From assembly GCF_019320115.1 (NCBI RefSeq), contig NC_089598.1, positions 25,016,564-25,080,563 on the forward strand: a DNA stretch of 64,000 nt. Direction: 5' to 3'. A program made the translations under genes and the position numbers. Position 1 is the stretch's first letter. Every line of letters starts with the position of its first letter. The DNA comes from Miscanthus floridulus (taxonomy: Eukaryota > Streptophyta > Magnoliopsida > Poales > Poaceae). The notes below the pieces were generated by a model. The model had not been told where the DNA came from, did no database searches, and saw only the letters and a list, made by a program, of their open reading frames with translations. Positions 1 to 11,614 of the stretch are shown here, in pieces.

Positions 1-1177
1 TTTTTACAAATATCTTGAGTATCTTTTATTGTTGATGATGCATTAAGTATAGGAATTTGGTTGGAACCAATTGTTGCATTATATCCTTACCTTGTCTAGA
101 TAAAATCCTGTGAATCCTAATTAAGTGTAGGATCAAATGATGCTTAGCTATGCATAGACCGGTAGAAGTCAGGTGATTTCCTATCACCTACGAGATGTAG
201 GATGAGCTCTGGTCACGATTGGCTATATTTGCTATCATAAAAAAGAACCATGTGTTAATAATGAAAAGAGACCGGACGGGATGACGGTAGTGCAGCAACA
301 AGGCATGGAGGTCTTGGGTGTGAATCTATCCCCGTCTATGTCGTTTAAGGACCGATAAGCTGTACATCCTCATGTCATGTTGAACGCAGCCTAACACTTA
401 GCTGGTCGGATAAGTCGTTCCGACCGCGAAGCCTAGTAGCTCGATTCAGGCCGGGGACGCGAGCAGGGGTCCGCAATCTGGATGGAAGTAAGGATGTGCA
501 TGGAGCCATTGGCGTAAGCCCAAGGGCGGGTTAAGTCACCGAGCACTCATGGCAGAGTGGTTCTCTGATTTTGCGGCACTGTTCGGACTCGTGACTCCTG
601 AATTGTACCAATGGTGACTTGTTTGTGATCCTGACGGGGGAAGCAAGGTTTGTGTTAGGAATACCCCTCCAGCTGGATAGGAATCGATTCGAATCGCCGT
701 ATCTCCCAGATAGTGAGAACTTGACTGAGCAGCGGCAATGTAGATTCACTAAATTTAAAGATATGGTTAAATGATGATGATAATGACAATGAGCCATGAA
801 ATACCTGATATGGTTATTATTGTTTGCAACTTAATCAAGTGATTGATTAGTACAGGTGCTAATATAGATGGTAGGTAATGGCTAAAAGTCACTGCTAGTA
901 CAGGTGAATAATGCTAATGGTTACTCAAGCTTTTATGTAAAAAGGTTGTCCAGCCAGATCCACTAAATTAAGCTATGCATGATCCTTGGTGTCATTTATT
1001 TTGGTTTCCGACGGGTAAGTCTGGCTGAGTACATTTGAGTACTCAGGGTTTATCCCACCTTGTTGCAGGTGAAGTTCTCGGCCTGTTGAAGATGGTGGCT
1101 AACCACCGGTGGGATCGGTGATTCTATAGTTACTTCTCATCTATATGCTTTTGTCTAATGATGTCACTTATGCTAGC
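1..1177 (+). mobile_element. Left part of an older Ty3/gypsy-type LTR (interrupted)
   Basis: This is non-coding LTR-like sequence in plus orientation. It aligns in inverted orientation with the 3' half of the neighbouring solo LTR. For example, 150-240 matches the reverse complement of 2405-2490, and the GAGTACTCAGGGTTTATC-type block at about 1030-1075 matches the reverse complement of 1612-1665. The sequence resumes at 5782 after the inserted solo LTR. Its 5' end lies before the window. I cannot tell whether it is a complete LTR, a solo LTR or a fragment. No coding potential is credible here. Confidence 0.75.
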
Positions 1178-4100
1178 TGTAACAGAACCAACCAAATCAT
1201 AAGAACGTAAGTACAAAAACAATCACCGAAGCGATCAAATTCCTGTACTTAAGCTCCCATAATCCCGGTAGTCCGGAAATCACGAAGGATTTCAACCAAC
1301 TCTCGACATACAAACCAAGATCATAGTGATTCAATACAATACATCATCCGTTACAACATTTCATAATAAGCATTCGGATTACATCCATTAGAGTTTAAAT
1401 AGAATATTACAAACCAAGTTTGAGTGTGCGGAAGCAACATAGTTTAGTACAAAATATCATAGTTTTCAATTACATTGCCAAGTCTGAGTCATGTCCCACA
1501 AAAGCATTATCAGATACGAGAACTAGTAGAGACCGTGCCTAACGGTCTAGTCTTCATCCCCAGCTAGGAGAAGGCAGTACTTGCAGCAACCAAAGTAGAA
1601 CTGGTCATCTGCAACAGGTGGGAGATAAACCCTGAGTACAAGAAGGTACTCAGCTAGACTTACCAATCAAAACCAGAAATAAAAGACACCAAGGATCATG
1701 CAAGGCTTTTCAGGTGGGCTGGCTTAACACAGTTGCATAAAAGAGCTTATGATTATAGTAACCAATTTAAACTTAGCATCAAGCTTATCATTATTTACCT
1801 GTCCACTAGATTAGCACCTGTACTAGAGCACTCACTTATTAGGAGCAAACAATATTAACCATAGCAGATATAATAAGGCTGTCATCATCATATCATCATT
1901 TCCGAACCCTTATGTTATTTAGTGTATCTACTTTGGAGATAAGCCCATCAAGTTCTCACTAACCGGGAGAGACGGCGACTCGAATCGAATTACAACTCAG
2001 CTGAGGGGGTATTCCTAACTCTCACCCTGGCATACTTAGCAAGGGTAGCCGTGGGTCACCTTTGGAACATCTTAGGAACCAAATTTGCGGGTTCGGTCAG
2101 CGCCAGCACTCTCAGGGATTACCCTTCTGCCAGGACGATCAGGACTTTTAAATCACCTGCCCTTGGACTCACGCCTACGGCTCCCTTCCGAGGCACACTT
2201 TATACTTATCGACTCCCGGCCTAAGGTGAGCTACTCGGCTTCGCGGTCGGTCATCGGACATGGCCAACTAAGAGAGAGGCATGCGTTCAACATGAACAGG
2301 AAAGGCTCCAAGAATCAGTCCTTAAGCGACACAGACGGAGTCACTGCAAACTGGCAAGCCTCCGTCCGGTCTTTATTTCAAATTAAGACTGGTTCTTTTC
2401 CACAATAGCAAATATAGCCAACCGTGCCACATGTATCTTCCTATATCTCGCAGGTGATAGGAAATCACCTGACTTCTACCGTGTTGAAGCAGGGCTAAGC
2501 ACTATACGAGCCTGAGCTACATAGGATTCAGGGTAACAATATCTGGACAAGGAATGGGGTAACCAATGCAGCAAGTGTTTGCATCCAACACCTAAACTTA
2601 ATGCAACAATATATGTAATAATAATACTGTAACTGCATTTCGGAAATTAGGAGGCTTAATATGCTCCGGGGCTTGCCTTTCACAAAGTTGCAAGGACGGT
2701 GATCCGGGCACTCAATGGTGACCTCGTCTGGCACTTCTCCTGAAGGCTGCTCCTCCTGAATCTCCGGTGTCGGCTGCTGCTGCTCGCTCGGTTCCTCGAA
2801 TTCCAGCAGGGTCACTCCTTCCGGTACACCTATTGCATGTCGATGCACGAGATAAATATCATGGATGCATAAGGAATGACATGATGCTCATGATGAATGA
2901 ATCACAGTAAGTGTTTACGAAAGCATCACTGGACACTCGTTTACCGAGTAAAATAGCTCTATTCAAATCACTTTAAGCATGTATCTAACTTAACTTAAAG
3001 AACAAGATCAACTTACCTAACTTGCATAACCTAAGATAAAGATGCTCATCTTCAGTTAAAGGCCTAACACCTAGGAACATTACCACAAACTTAGAAGTAG
3101 TAAAGGTATACATAAATCAACATTTAAAGTTTCATATGCACACAAGTAGTCCCTTAATTCAATCACAACAAGAGTTATACAAATCCAAATGACTTGCATG
3201 AGGACATTCTGGAAAGCTTATAAATTCTCTACAAATTATTTGTAAACATTAAGGCATGAATCTTAGGTTAATCAAATCGAATTCCAGTATACCTAGAATC
3301 TGTCCAGGAATGACAGGGTTACTAACTTAATTATTTAATGATGATGCAAAAGCCTAATTTGATCAAACCAAGTTTACCAACTTGTTTTTCATATCTAAGA
3401 AACATCAGAAAGTATAGTGCCAACTTCTAAATAAATTATTTAATATCCTTTTCCAATTTATTTAGTTAATTAGGTGATTTAAGCAATATATAGTAAAACT
3501 ATTCATAAAAATCTACAAAAATTACAGTAGCTATCTCATGTTTCACATAGACTACCATAAAAATTTCAAAGCCATTGAGCAAGCAGAACTTGTTGTATCC
3601 AAAATAACAGGTGGCGTGCCTATTTTTAGCATAATTAGGAAACCCTAATGAAAAGTGTCAAGCAATAGATTTCTCATTTTTCCTAGCATCACTCTAGCAT
3701 AAGAACTTTACTCACCAAATTTTACCTATACTGGATCTATAGAAAAATTATGAAAATTCACACAGGATCCATCCATTGATAAAAAGAAATTCCATAACTC
3801 AAAAACTATACATGCACTAGCTCTGAAATTTTAACCAGAGATTCTACTAAGCAATAATAGATTACCCACAAAATTTCATCATTTTTGGACCACAGAAACT
3901 CAAGATAAAATTCAAACAAGTTTGCATGTATCCAAAAACACATTTCAAAGTCCTATTTAATTCATCTAGAATTTCTAAAACATGTGCTCATATAATATTT
4001 TTATTAAATACTAGACATTACTAGGAACTCAACAAAATTGGAACCATAGCATTTGGAGCTACCAATTAGGAGATACACATTTTTGAATATCTATACAAAT

Positions 4101-5781
4101 CTATGAAATAATTAAAACAAAACAAAACAAGAAATCATTTCACTGCTGTTGGGCCGGCCCGAAGGACACGGCGGCCCGCAAAGCGCACGCTGGCACGGCC
4201 CAGACGTGGCGCAGCCCAGCCAGGCTTCCGCTACGCACGTCAGCGACTGACAAGGAGACCCGCGCGTCAGTGAGAGAAACAGGGGAGGAGGAACGGCCGG
4301 TGGCGTAGTTCGTCGTCGGTGGCTCCTCCGGCGAGGTCGGTAGTGCTACTACGTTCAATACTATAGTGCGCATCTATTGGTGCCCTCAAATGAGGCTAGT
4401 GCTATGGCTACAGGGTTGGCGATGAGCAATGGCGGTGCACGGCCGTGGCAAGGCCGGCTCTGGTGAGATGACGGCGTCGCAGCCCGATAAGGTGACCCTA
4501 CGAGCTTTGGCAGCACTCCTAGAACCTAGCGCGAGACAGAGGAGGGATGGCAAGGGCGCGAGGACCGCTGGCCACATGGAGCGCCAACTCCGGCGAGGGC
4601 AGCCATGGCGGTGGTGGAAGAAAACCGACGATTGGCCCTTACCGAGGCTCGATTGACACGATTGAACGGTGGAGGTGGTAGAGGGGATCACGGCAAGGCG
4701 AGGAGCAAGACGGCCGGCGCGTTTTTGCAGTGGCGAGCTTGAACGGCAACGGCGATGCTTGGTCGGAACTGGAGGGGCTGCGGCGGCTTCGGTGCTGCGC
4801 GCTGTGGAAGCGAAAGAAAAGCAAATGGAGCAGGTGACTCGGTCGGGCAGGCGCGCGGGGTGCTCAAGACGCGGCCAGCAGTGCCAAGATGTGCACGGCA
4901 CGTGGTAGCGCGAGCAGAGGTCTGGCGACATGTGTTACTTTGCAAAAATGGTGTACATGATACGACTAATCCAATGATACTTTGCAAAAATGGTGTACAT
5001 GAAAAATGTAGATGTACCATCCCTCTACAATTTCTTTTCAAGGACCATGATCTAATTCACCATGGATAAGCAGTTACATCAAGCCAAAGATGGCTCAATC
5101 ACACTGAAATTACAGCCATGACTTAGAATATTTTCTAAGTGTGAAATCATCATGTAACTCTGACTTGTGGGCCAGGTTTGACCATGTTCCACACATTTTC
5201 ATGAGTTGGCCATAAAACAACTTTTGTTCCTTAATAAATTAGCTACGACTTTTGTAAAGAGTGTACAGCCATGCAAGATCTCTAAGTTGGTCTTTTGAAT
5301 CAGTCAAACTGTGAGACTCTGGAGTCAATTCAAGTCAAACCTTCACTTGAGGGCATTTTGGTCATTTTGATCTACATGAACAATGTCCCAACAAGTAACC
5401 TAAGTGTAGTTAAGGTGTAAAAGACCATGATCAACCACTTTACAAAATTGTTATACCACTTCTAAAGATCACATGTGATAAAGCAATTAAAACAAGCAAT
5501 TCATTCATATGTTTCAATTCCATGTTTCACATGTTTCATGACCTTGTGGTTATTTTATACTTGTCATATTACTACCATGTTGCCATGTTTCAAGGTATGA
5601 GAAACTTAGGTTGCATTCACATGTTACACCATTACTATTCACAACACTCAAGTACGAAACATACACAATTGGAAAATGTTGCATATGCATGTTTCAGTAA
5701 TAAAGGCATGATGAGATAGATGATGCACATGTTTATGAAATGAAATGCAATTAGTAGAAGCCAAACACCTAGGGTGTTACA
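1178..5781 (-). mobile_element. Solo LTR (4.6 kb) of a gypsy-type retrotransposon
   Basis: The element begins TGTAACAG and ends GTGTTACA on the plus strand. It is flanked by the perfect 5-bp target-site duplication CTAGC at 1173-1177 and 5782-5786. On the minus strand it starts TGTAACACCCTAGGTGTTTG, a start typical of long-LTR grass gypsy families, so the LTR reads leftwards. No gag-pol, primer-binding site or second LTR lies between the duplications, so the structure is that of a solo LTR left by unequal recombination. A GC-rich stretch at 4140-4930 and AT-rich flanks are internal to it. The exact family (Tekay/RIRE3/Retrosat-like) is inference. Confidence 0.8.
4921..5008. repeat. Short tandem duplication inside the solo LTR
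   Basis: The segment TTACTTTGCAAAAATGGTGT plus ACATGA occurs at about 4933 and again at about 4978. It is a direct repeat of roughly 26 bases about 45 bases apart. It looks like a local slippage or duplication event in the LTR and has no inferred function. Confidence 0.6.
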
Positions 5782-6089
5782 CTAGCAATATATTTGGAAC
5801 TTATATTAATGTAATCATTTGAAAGCTATGTTGTTTTCACTAAGCGGTTTTGAAACCCAAACTTGTACTATTATTTGTGAACCCATTTATAATATTATTT
5901 CCACTACAACCCTATGTATGTGATGTGTATTTGCTTAATCACGCGATCTTGGTTGTGATGTTGATTTACTGAGGTCTTTTGAGACACTCGACGAACTACC
6001 GGGTTTATATAAGTGAAAGTATGCGCGTGTCAATATGTTAGCGGGGATAGCTGTACTTGATCTTGTATAAATTGGGTGGTTCTGTTATA
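5782..6089 (+). mobile_element. Right part of the older LTR, 3' terminus
   Basis: This continues the LTR interrupted at 1177. The text at 5945-6035 (GATCTTGGTTG...ACTACCGGGTTTAT) is colinear with the reverse complement of the solo LTR near 1255-1325. The LTR ends at 6089 in GGTTCTGTTATA, matching the solo LTR end GGTTCTGTTACA with the terminal CA mutated to TA. The next base, 6090, enters the integrase of another element, so this junction is an insertion boundary. Confidence 0.7.
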
Positions 6090-9000
6090 GGTTTGAAGCT
6101 CCTGCACTGGCAAATGAGTTTGCCGAGCGTAGAACTGGCATCCTTCACACCTGCGGACGACCTCCTCTGCATCTTGTAGCGCGGTGGGCTAGTAAAAACC
6201 TTGGCGAAAGGCTTTTCCAACCAGCGACCTCGGGGCCGTGTGATGTCCATAGATTCAGGCATGGACCTCGAGGAGGAGCTGCTTCCCTTGGTTGGTAGGG
6301 ACTCACTTCATGAGTACTCCTAATGGACTTCATTTGTAAAGTTCATCACCGAGTGCGACGAACGTCTTGGTGCATCGAGTGATCCGCCACACTTCAGTCC
6401 TTTCAGGCGGGAGAACCTCCTCAAGGATGTAGGCGAGTAGCGGTGCTCGCTAGTCGGTTTGATCGAGTGCCAACACGGCAACGTCGACGGACGATGTCAC
6501 CATGGAGGTACTAGGGTCAGAGCCCCCGAGCGCCGGGTCAGCATTAGGGCGTGTCTAGATGGGACCTTCTAGGATGAGGGTGGACGGCTTGTGGAGGTCG
6601 TTGATGAAGACCCCGTTTAGAGATGGGTCCCACCTAGCAGCCAATTTTGCAAGAAAATCAGTGACATCATTGTCCTTTCGGGGGACATGATGCAGCTTGA
6701 TACCCTAGAATTTGTCCTCAAGATTGTGCACCTCCTAGCAGTATGCTGCCATAAGGGGGCTTTTGCAAGAGGACTTCTTCATAACCCGGTCGTTGACCAG
6801 CTCCAAGTCACCACGAACGTAGAGTCACATGGCGTTGAGCTCGATGGTGATTCGTAGTCCGTTGATGAGGGCCTCACACTCCGCGCCGTTCTTTGAGGCT
6901 AAAAAGTTGAGGCGGATGGCATAGCGGAGCCTACTCCTATCCGGGGAGATCAGAACCACTCTTGCCCCCGAGCCGGGTGCCATTATGGACCCATCGAAGT
7001 ACATCGTCTAGTACTCGTGGGTGACATCTGGGGTCAGGAGCTAGACCTCCGTCCATTCAGCGACAACATGCACGAGAGCCTAAGATTTGATAGTGGTATG
7101 GGGGATATACCTAATGTCGTGGCCCATGAGTTCGAGTGCCCACATGGAGATCCATCCTGTGGCATCATGGTTGTGGATGATGTCTCCAAGTGGGTATGAA
7201 GTGATGACCACGACTTCATGGTCGGTAAAGTAGTGCAGGAGCTTCTAGGTCACCATCAGCATGGCGTATAGGAGTTTTTGCACCTAGGGGTACCAGACCT
7301 TGGGGTTAGTGAGTACCTCTCCGATGAAGTATATGGGTCGTTGGACCTTAAGGTGGTGTCCCAGCTCCTCCCTTTTGACGACTAGGGAGGTGCTCACCAC
7401 GTGGTTGCTCGCCACGACGTAGAGGAGGGGTTCTCCCCATTCGGGAGTGATGAGGATTGGGGACGACGTCGGTGACGCTTTGAGGCTCTCCAAAGCCTAA
7501 TGTGCTTCCTCAGTCTAGACAAACATGTCTATCTTTATTAGTAGCTTGTAGATAGGCATCCCTCGCTCGTCGAGCCGGGAGATGAACCGGCTCAGGGCGG
7601 CTAGACAGCCGGTGAGCCGTTGTACGCCCTTGACATTGCGTATAGGGCCCATGTTGGAGATGGCCATGATTTTTTGGGGTTGGCCTCGATACCACGTTCG
7701 GACACGATGTATCCAAGCAGCTTCCCCTTCGGAACCCCAAAAACACATTTTTTGGGATTCAATTTGATGTTGAACCTTTGGAGGTTCACGAATGTCACGG
7801 CCAAGTTCCCGATCAGGTCACAAGCGTGAGCCATTTTAACTACTATGTCATCAACATAGACGGTGATTGTTGGTTTTGGCCGCTTGGTTTGATCAGGCTG
7901 ATCGAGTGGGTCGATTTGATCGGCGAAGCATTGCTGCATGCACCTTTGGTAGGTGGCGCCAGTGTTCTTTAGACCAAAGGGCATGGTTACATAACAGTAT
8001 GAACCATACGGGGTGATGAATGAGCTTATGAGCTAATCAGACTCTTTCATCGTGATCTGGTGATAGCCTGAGTAGGCATCTAGAAAGGAGAGGATCTCGC
8101 ATCTCGAGGTGCAGTCGGCTATCTGGTTTATGCGCGGCAAAGGAAAGTGATCCTTTGGACACGCTTTGTTGAGGCCAGTATAATCAATGCACGGTCTCTA
8201 TTTCCTGGTCTTCTTTTTAACAAGAACAGGATTGGCAAGCTAGTCAGAGTGAAATACCTCTCTGATGAAGCCAGCTGCTAGGAGTTGGGCGACCTCCTCA
8301 CATATGGCCCTATGCCTCTCATCGTCAAAGCAACATAGGCATTGCTTGGCAGGCTTCGAGCCTAGGACAAGGCATAGCGTGTGCTCGGTGACCTCCCGCA
8401 GTATTCTTGGCATGTCAGAAGGTTTCCATGCGAAGACATCGCAATTGGCGCGTAGAAAGTCAGCGAGCTCGCATTCCTATTTGGCTAGGAGCTAGGTCCC
8501 AATCCACATCATCTTGGTAGGGTCAGCAGGGTCGATCCCCACCGCCTTAGCTTCCTTGAGTGGGCGGAAGGCAGTCAAAGAGGTTGGCTTGTTGCAGTCC
8601 AGGACTATTGGGGTCGATAACTCCCCAAGCCACGGGAGCTCAAAAGAGTTGATGATGGCAGTGGTGAGCTCGTAATGCTCATGGTCGCACATGAAGGCGT
8701 GCGAGAAGGTGCTACCCATAGTGATGACGTCGTTTGGTCCCAGCATCTTTAGCTTTAGGTAGGTGTAGTTGGGGACCGCCATGAACTTGGCGTAGCATGG
8801 GCGCCCTAAAATGGCATGGTAAGACCCTAGGAAGTCCACCACCTCAAAGGTAAGCACCTCCGAGTGGAAGTTGGCTCGGTCACCAAACATGATGGTCAGG
8901 TCGATCTACCCAAGCGGGTACGCCTATGCTCCTAGGATCACGCCGTGGAAGGGAGAGCTCATCGGACGGAGCTCTGATCGAGGGATGCGCATGGCGTCAA

Positions 9001-9265
9001 GGGTGTTGACGTAGAGGATGTTGAGGCCACTGCCTCCATCCATCAGCACCTTGGTGAGGCGCTTCTTGTGGATGATGGGGTCAATGACAAGCGGGTAGCG
9101 TCCCGGTCTAGCGACATGGGATGGATGGTCCTTCTGATCAAAAGTGATCGGAGATTCTGACCAACGAAGGAAGGAGTGGACGGCCGTCTCGGCGACGCAT
9201 GCCTCTCGGTAGCGCACCTTGTGCTGGCGCATGGAGTAGATGACGTTGGATCCCCTGAAGATCAT
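6090..9265 (-). pseudogene. Decayed pol of the Tat-lineage element (PR-RT-RH-aRH-IN start)
   Basis: The region translates in fragments on the minus strand. Protease carries DGGSGLNILY, the active-site D(G)G/SG signature (about 9020-9050). Reverse transcriptase carries MPFGLKNTGATYQ (7984 downward) and the YVDDIVV catalytic box (about 7845-7865). The second RNase H reads YFDGSIMAPGSGARVVLISP (about 6950-7010). The integrase finger shows the HH and the RRCEGCQFYARQ cysteine pair (about 6110-6150). Stops and small indels separate the open pieces. Integrase stops at 6090, a truncation by another LTR and not natural termination. Confidence 0.85.
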
Positions 9266-9279
9266 GATGCATTCCTCGG

Positions 9280-11465
9280 GGTAGGGAAAGCCATCCCCAT
9301 CTTTGCTCGTCTCGCCTCCTTTCTTGGTCGCTGCCTCCTTGCCCTTTCCTTCTTTTGGCCCGCCGGCCTATCGTAGAAAGCGCTTAAGGAGCTTGCAGTC
9401 CTTATAGAGGTGCTTGATGGGTAGGCGTGGTTGGTGCATGAGCTCTCCATGAGTTTGTCAAAATGGTCAGGGTAGGCCCTGCTGGGGCTGCTTGTCCGTG
9501 CGATCAGCCATGGCGACCAACGCGGAGTTGGCTAGTCGGTGATGATCCTTCTTGTTCTTTTTGCCCCTCTATGTGGAGGGGCCCTCATCTTGATCCTCGC
9601 GCTTGGCCTTGCCCATATCCTGACCTCCATTGAAGATAGCTCCAACCGCCTCTTCGCCGGAGGCGTGGTTCATGGCGACGTCGAGCAGGTCGCGGGTGAT
9701 TCAGGGCTTTAGACAGCCAAGCTTGTGGATCAGGGACTTGCAGGTTGTCCCAGAGAGGAATGTGCTAATGACGTCCGCATCGACAACATCAAGAAGAGAG
9801 TTGCATCATTTCGAGAACCTACGGATATAATCCCACAGGGACTCGTTGGGCTCCTATTGGCAGCTCTTGAGGTCCCAGGAGTTCCTAGGGTGGACATACA
9901 TCCCCTAGAAATTCCCGACGAAGATCCTCTTGAGGTCCGCCCAGTCATGGATGCTATCGTATGGGAGGAATTCGAGCTATGCTCGGACATGTTCCCCCAC
10001 GCAAATGGGGAGGTACTGGATGATGAAGAGGTCATCATCCACTCCTCCAGCTTGGCAGGCGAGCTAGAAGTCTTCGAGCCATATATCGGGGTTCGTCTCC
10101 CCGGTATACTTGGAGATGTTGGTGGATGGTCGGAAGCGTTGTGGGAATGACGCTCTCTGGATGCGCCAGCCAAAGGCCCATGGTCCCAAGCCATCTAGGC
10201 TGGGACTCCGATCGTTGGGTTAGTGACCATGCCTGAGTTGTGTCTCACTAGTCCCCTCGATGGTCCGGCCGGAGCCCGTGCTACCTGCTCTCACCGCCGC
10301 CCGATGGACGTCATCGTCATGCCGGGCCTAACACCAGTTGTTGATGACGCTGTGAGCATCTCGGTTTGGCCCAAGGCATTCGCACACAGGCGGTCGGTGT
10401 GGAGAAGGTGCTAGGTCAGGTCGTGGCACAGTTGTGGCCTCCTGTTCCATGCCTGGTGGCCGTAGTGGTGAGCGGATGGAGCAATGCATCTGGTACGTCC
10501 CTGCCCTTGGTGGGGAGAGAGGCCGCGAGTTGGTGCCGCGATACGGAGCTCTTCGCCTGTTGAACGGCGGTGATCTCCACTAGCGCCCGGAGGTTCCGGT
10601 GGACCGCCTACTCCTGTGGGTCGACAGGCTCAGGAAGGCCACGCAGAAGCATCACCGCCACAGCAATGTTTTGACCAGCCCAAGCGAACTGTGGGGGATT
10701 GCTCCCCCCATCGATGATGTTGCGCTGAACCTGGCGAGCGTGACCCCGAGAGCCGCTCATCGGGTTACGCGCATGGGGCGCATCATGGTGTGCCAAGCGC
10801 GCTGGCGTAGGTGGTAGCTGGTTCTGCCACCTTTGTCGTAGCTCCTCACCGTGCTCCTGGGCACATGCGAGGGCATTCGCGCGAGGGTCCAGAGGGGTGT
10901 GAGTCTGAAGAGACTCCACCACCACCACCGGCTATCCTAGAGCGTCCGCCATAGCGCACTCGTAGGACAGAGGGTGGCTAGGTGCCACAACATCGTCGAT
11001 GTTGGAGTCATTGCTCTCAACATCATCATCCATGAGGTCATGAAAAGAGGAGGGAGCGTAGTCTGTCGTCCCCATGAATTCGGATGTGAGAGGGGGTAGC
11101 GCCAGCATCTTTTGGAGCCTCCGTGCATATGCATCCACGGGGGACGCGAGGCCATAGGGGAACCGGTCGTACGACGGTCGTGGTAGGGACAACAGGGTCC
11201 CTCTGGAGAATTGGTGGAAAATAGTAAATAACGAGTAAATAACAGTATGTACATTACTCACAGTGGGGTTTAAGCCCAGCGTAGGCTCAAAGCGAAGCGC
11301 AGGCGCCTTGTCGTTGAGGTCATCGGAAGTTCCGAAGCCGACGGAGGGCGCCAGAACAAGTGCCTTCTTGCAAAGGAGAAGCACGCCGAGCTGGTCAGCG
11401 ATGAAGTCCATGCTTCCGAAGATGAAGGTCTGAGATGGCTCGAAGATGGGAGGAATCCACATCCC
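9280..11465 (-). pseudogene. Decayed gag of the Tat-lineage element
   Basis: Minus-strand translation across about 9990-9380 shows a retrotransposon Gag core (a WADLKRIFVGNFQGMYVHP-like stretch, then a basic nucleocapsid-like linker). 11462-10932 is an open 176-codon stretch upstream with the acidic, hydroxyl-rich composition seen at the start of Tat gag proteins. The frame breaks several times between these blocks, so no intact Gag is encoded. The assignment rests on order relative to protease/RT and on sequence character. Confidence 0.7.
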
Positions 11466-11614
11466 AACAGGTGGGAGTGCGAGAAAACTCTAGCAAGCCG
11501 AAGCGAGTCATATCGCTTGAGCCTGCCATGGCGAAGATAGCTGAAAGGTGGGCCATCTGATGACCAAAAGCGTGATCGTACGGCGTCTTCCCCATGGACG
11601 GCGCCAACTATCGG

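Noticed and set aside
2085..2408. 107-codon plus-strand open frame near the left end
   Set aside because: The sequence is the inverted counterpart of LTR sequence at 240-560 and has no protein similarity I recognise.
4386..4931. Overlapping open frames in the GC-rich part of the solo LTR
   Set aside because: They lie inside an LTR in several frames on both strands, with no domain. They are a composition effect.
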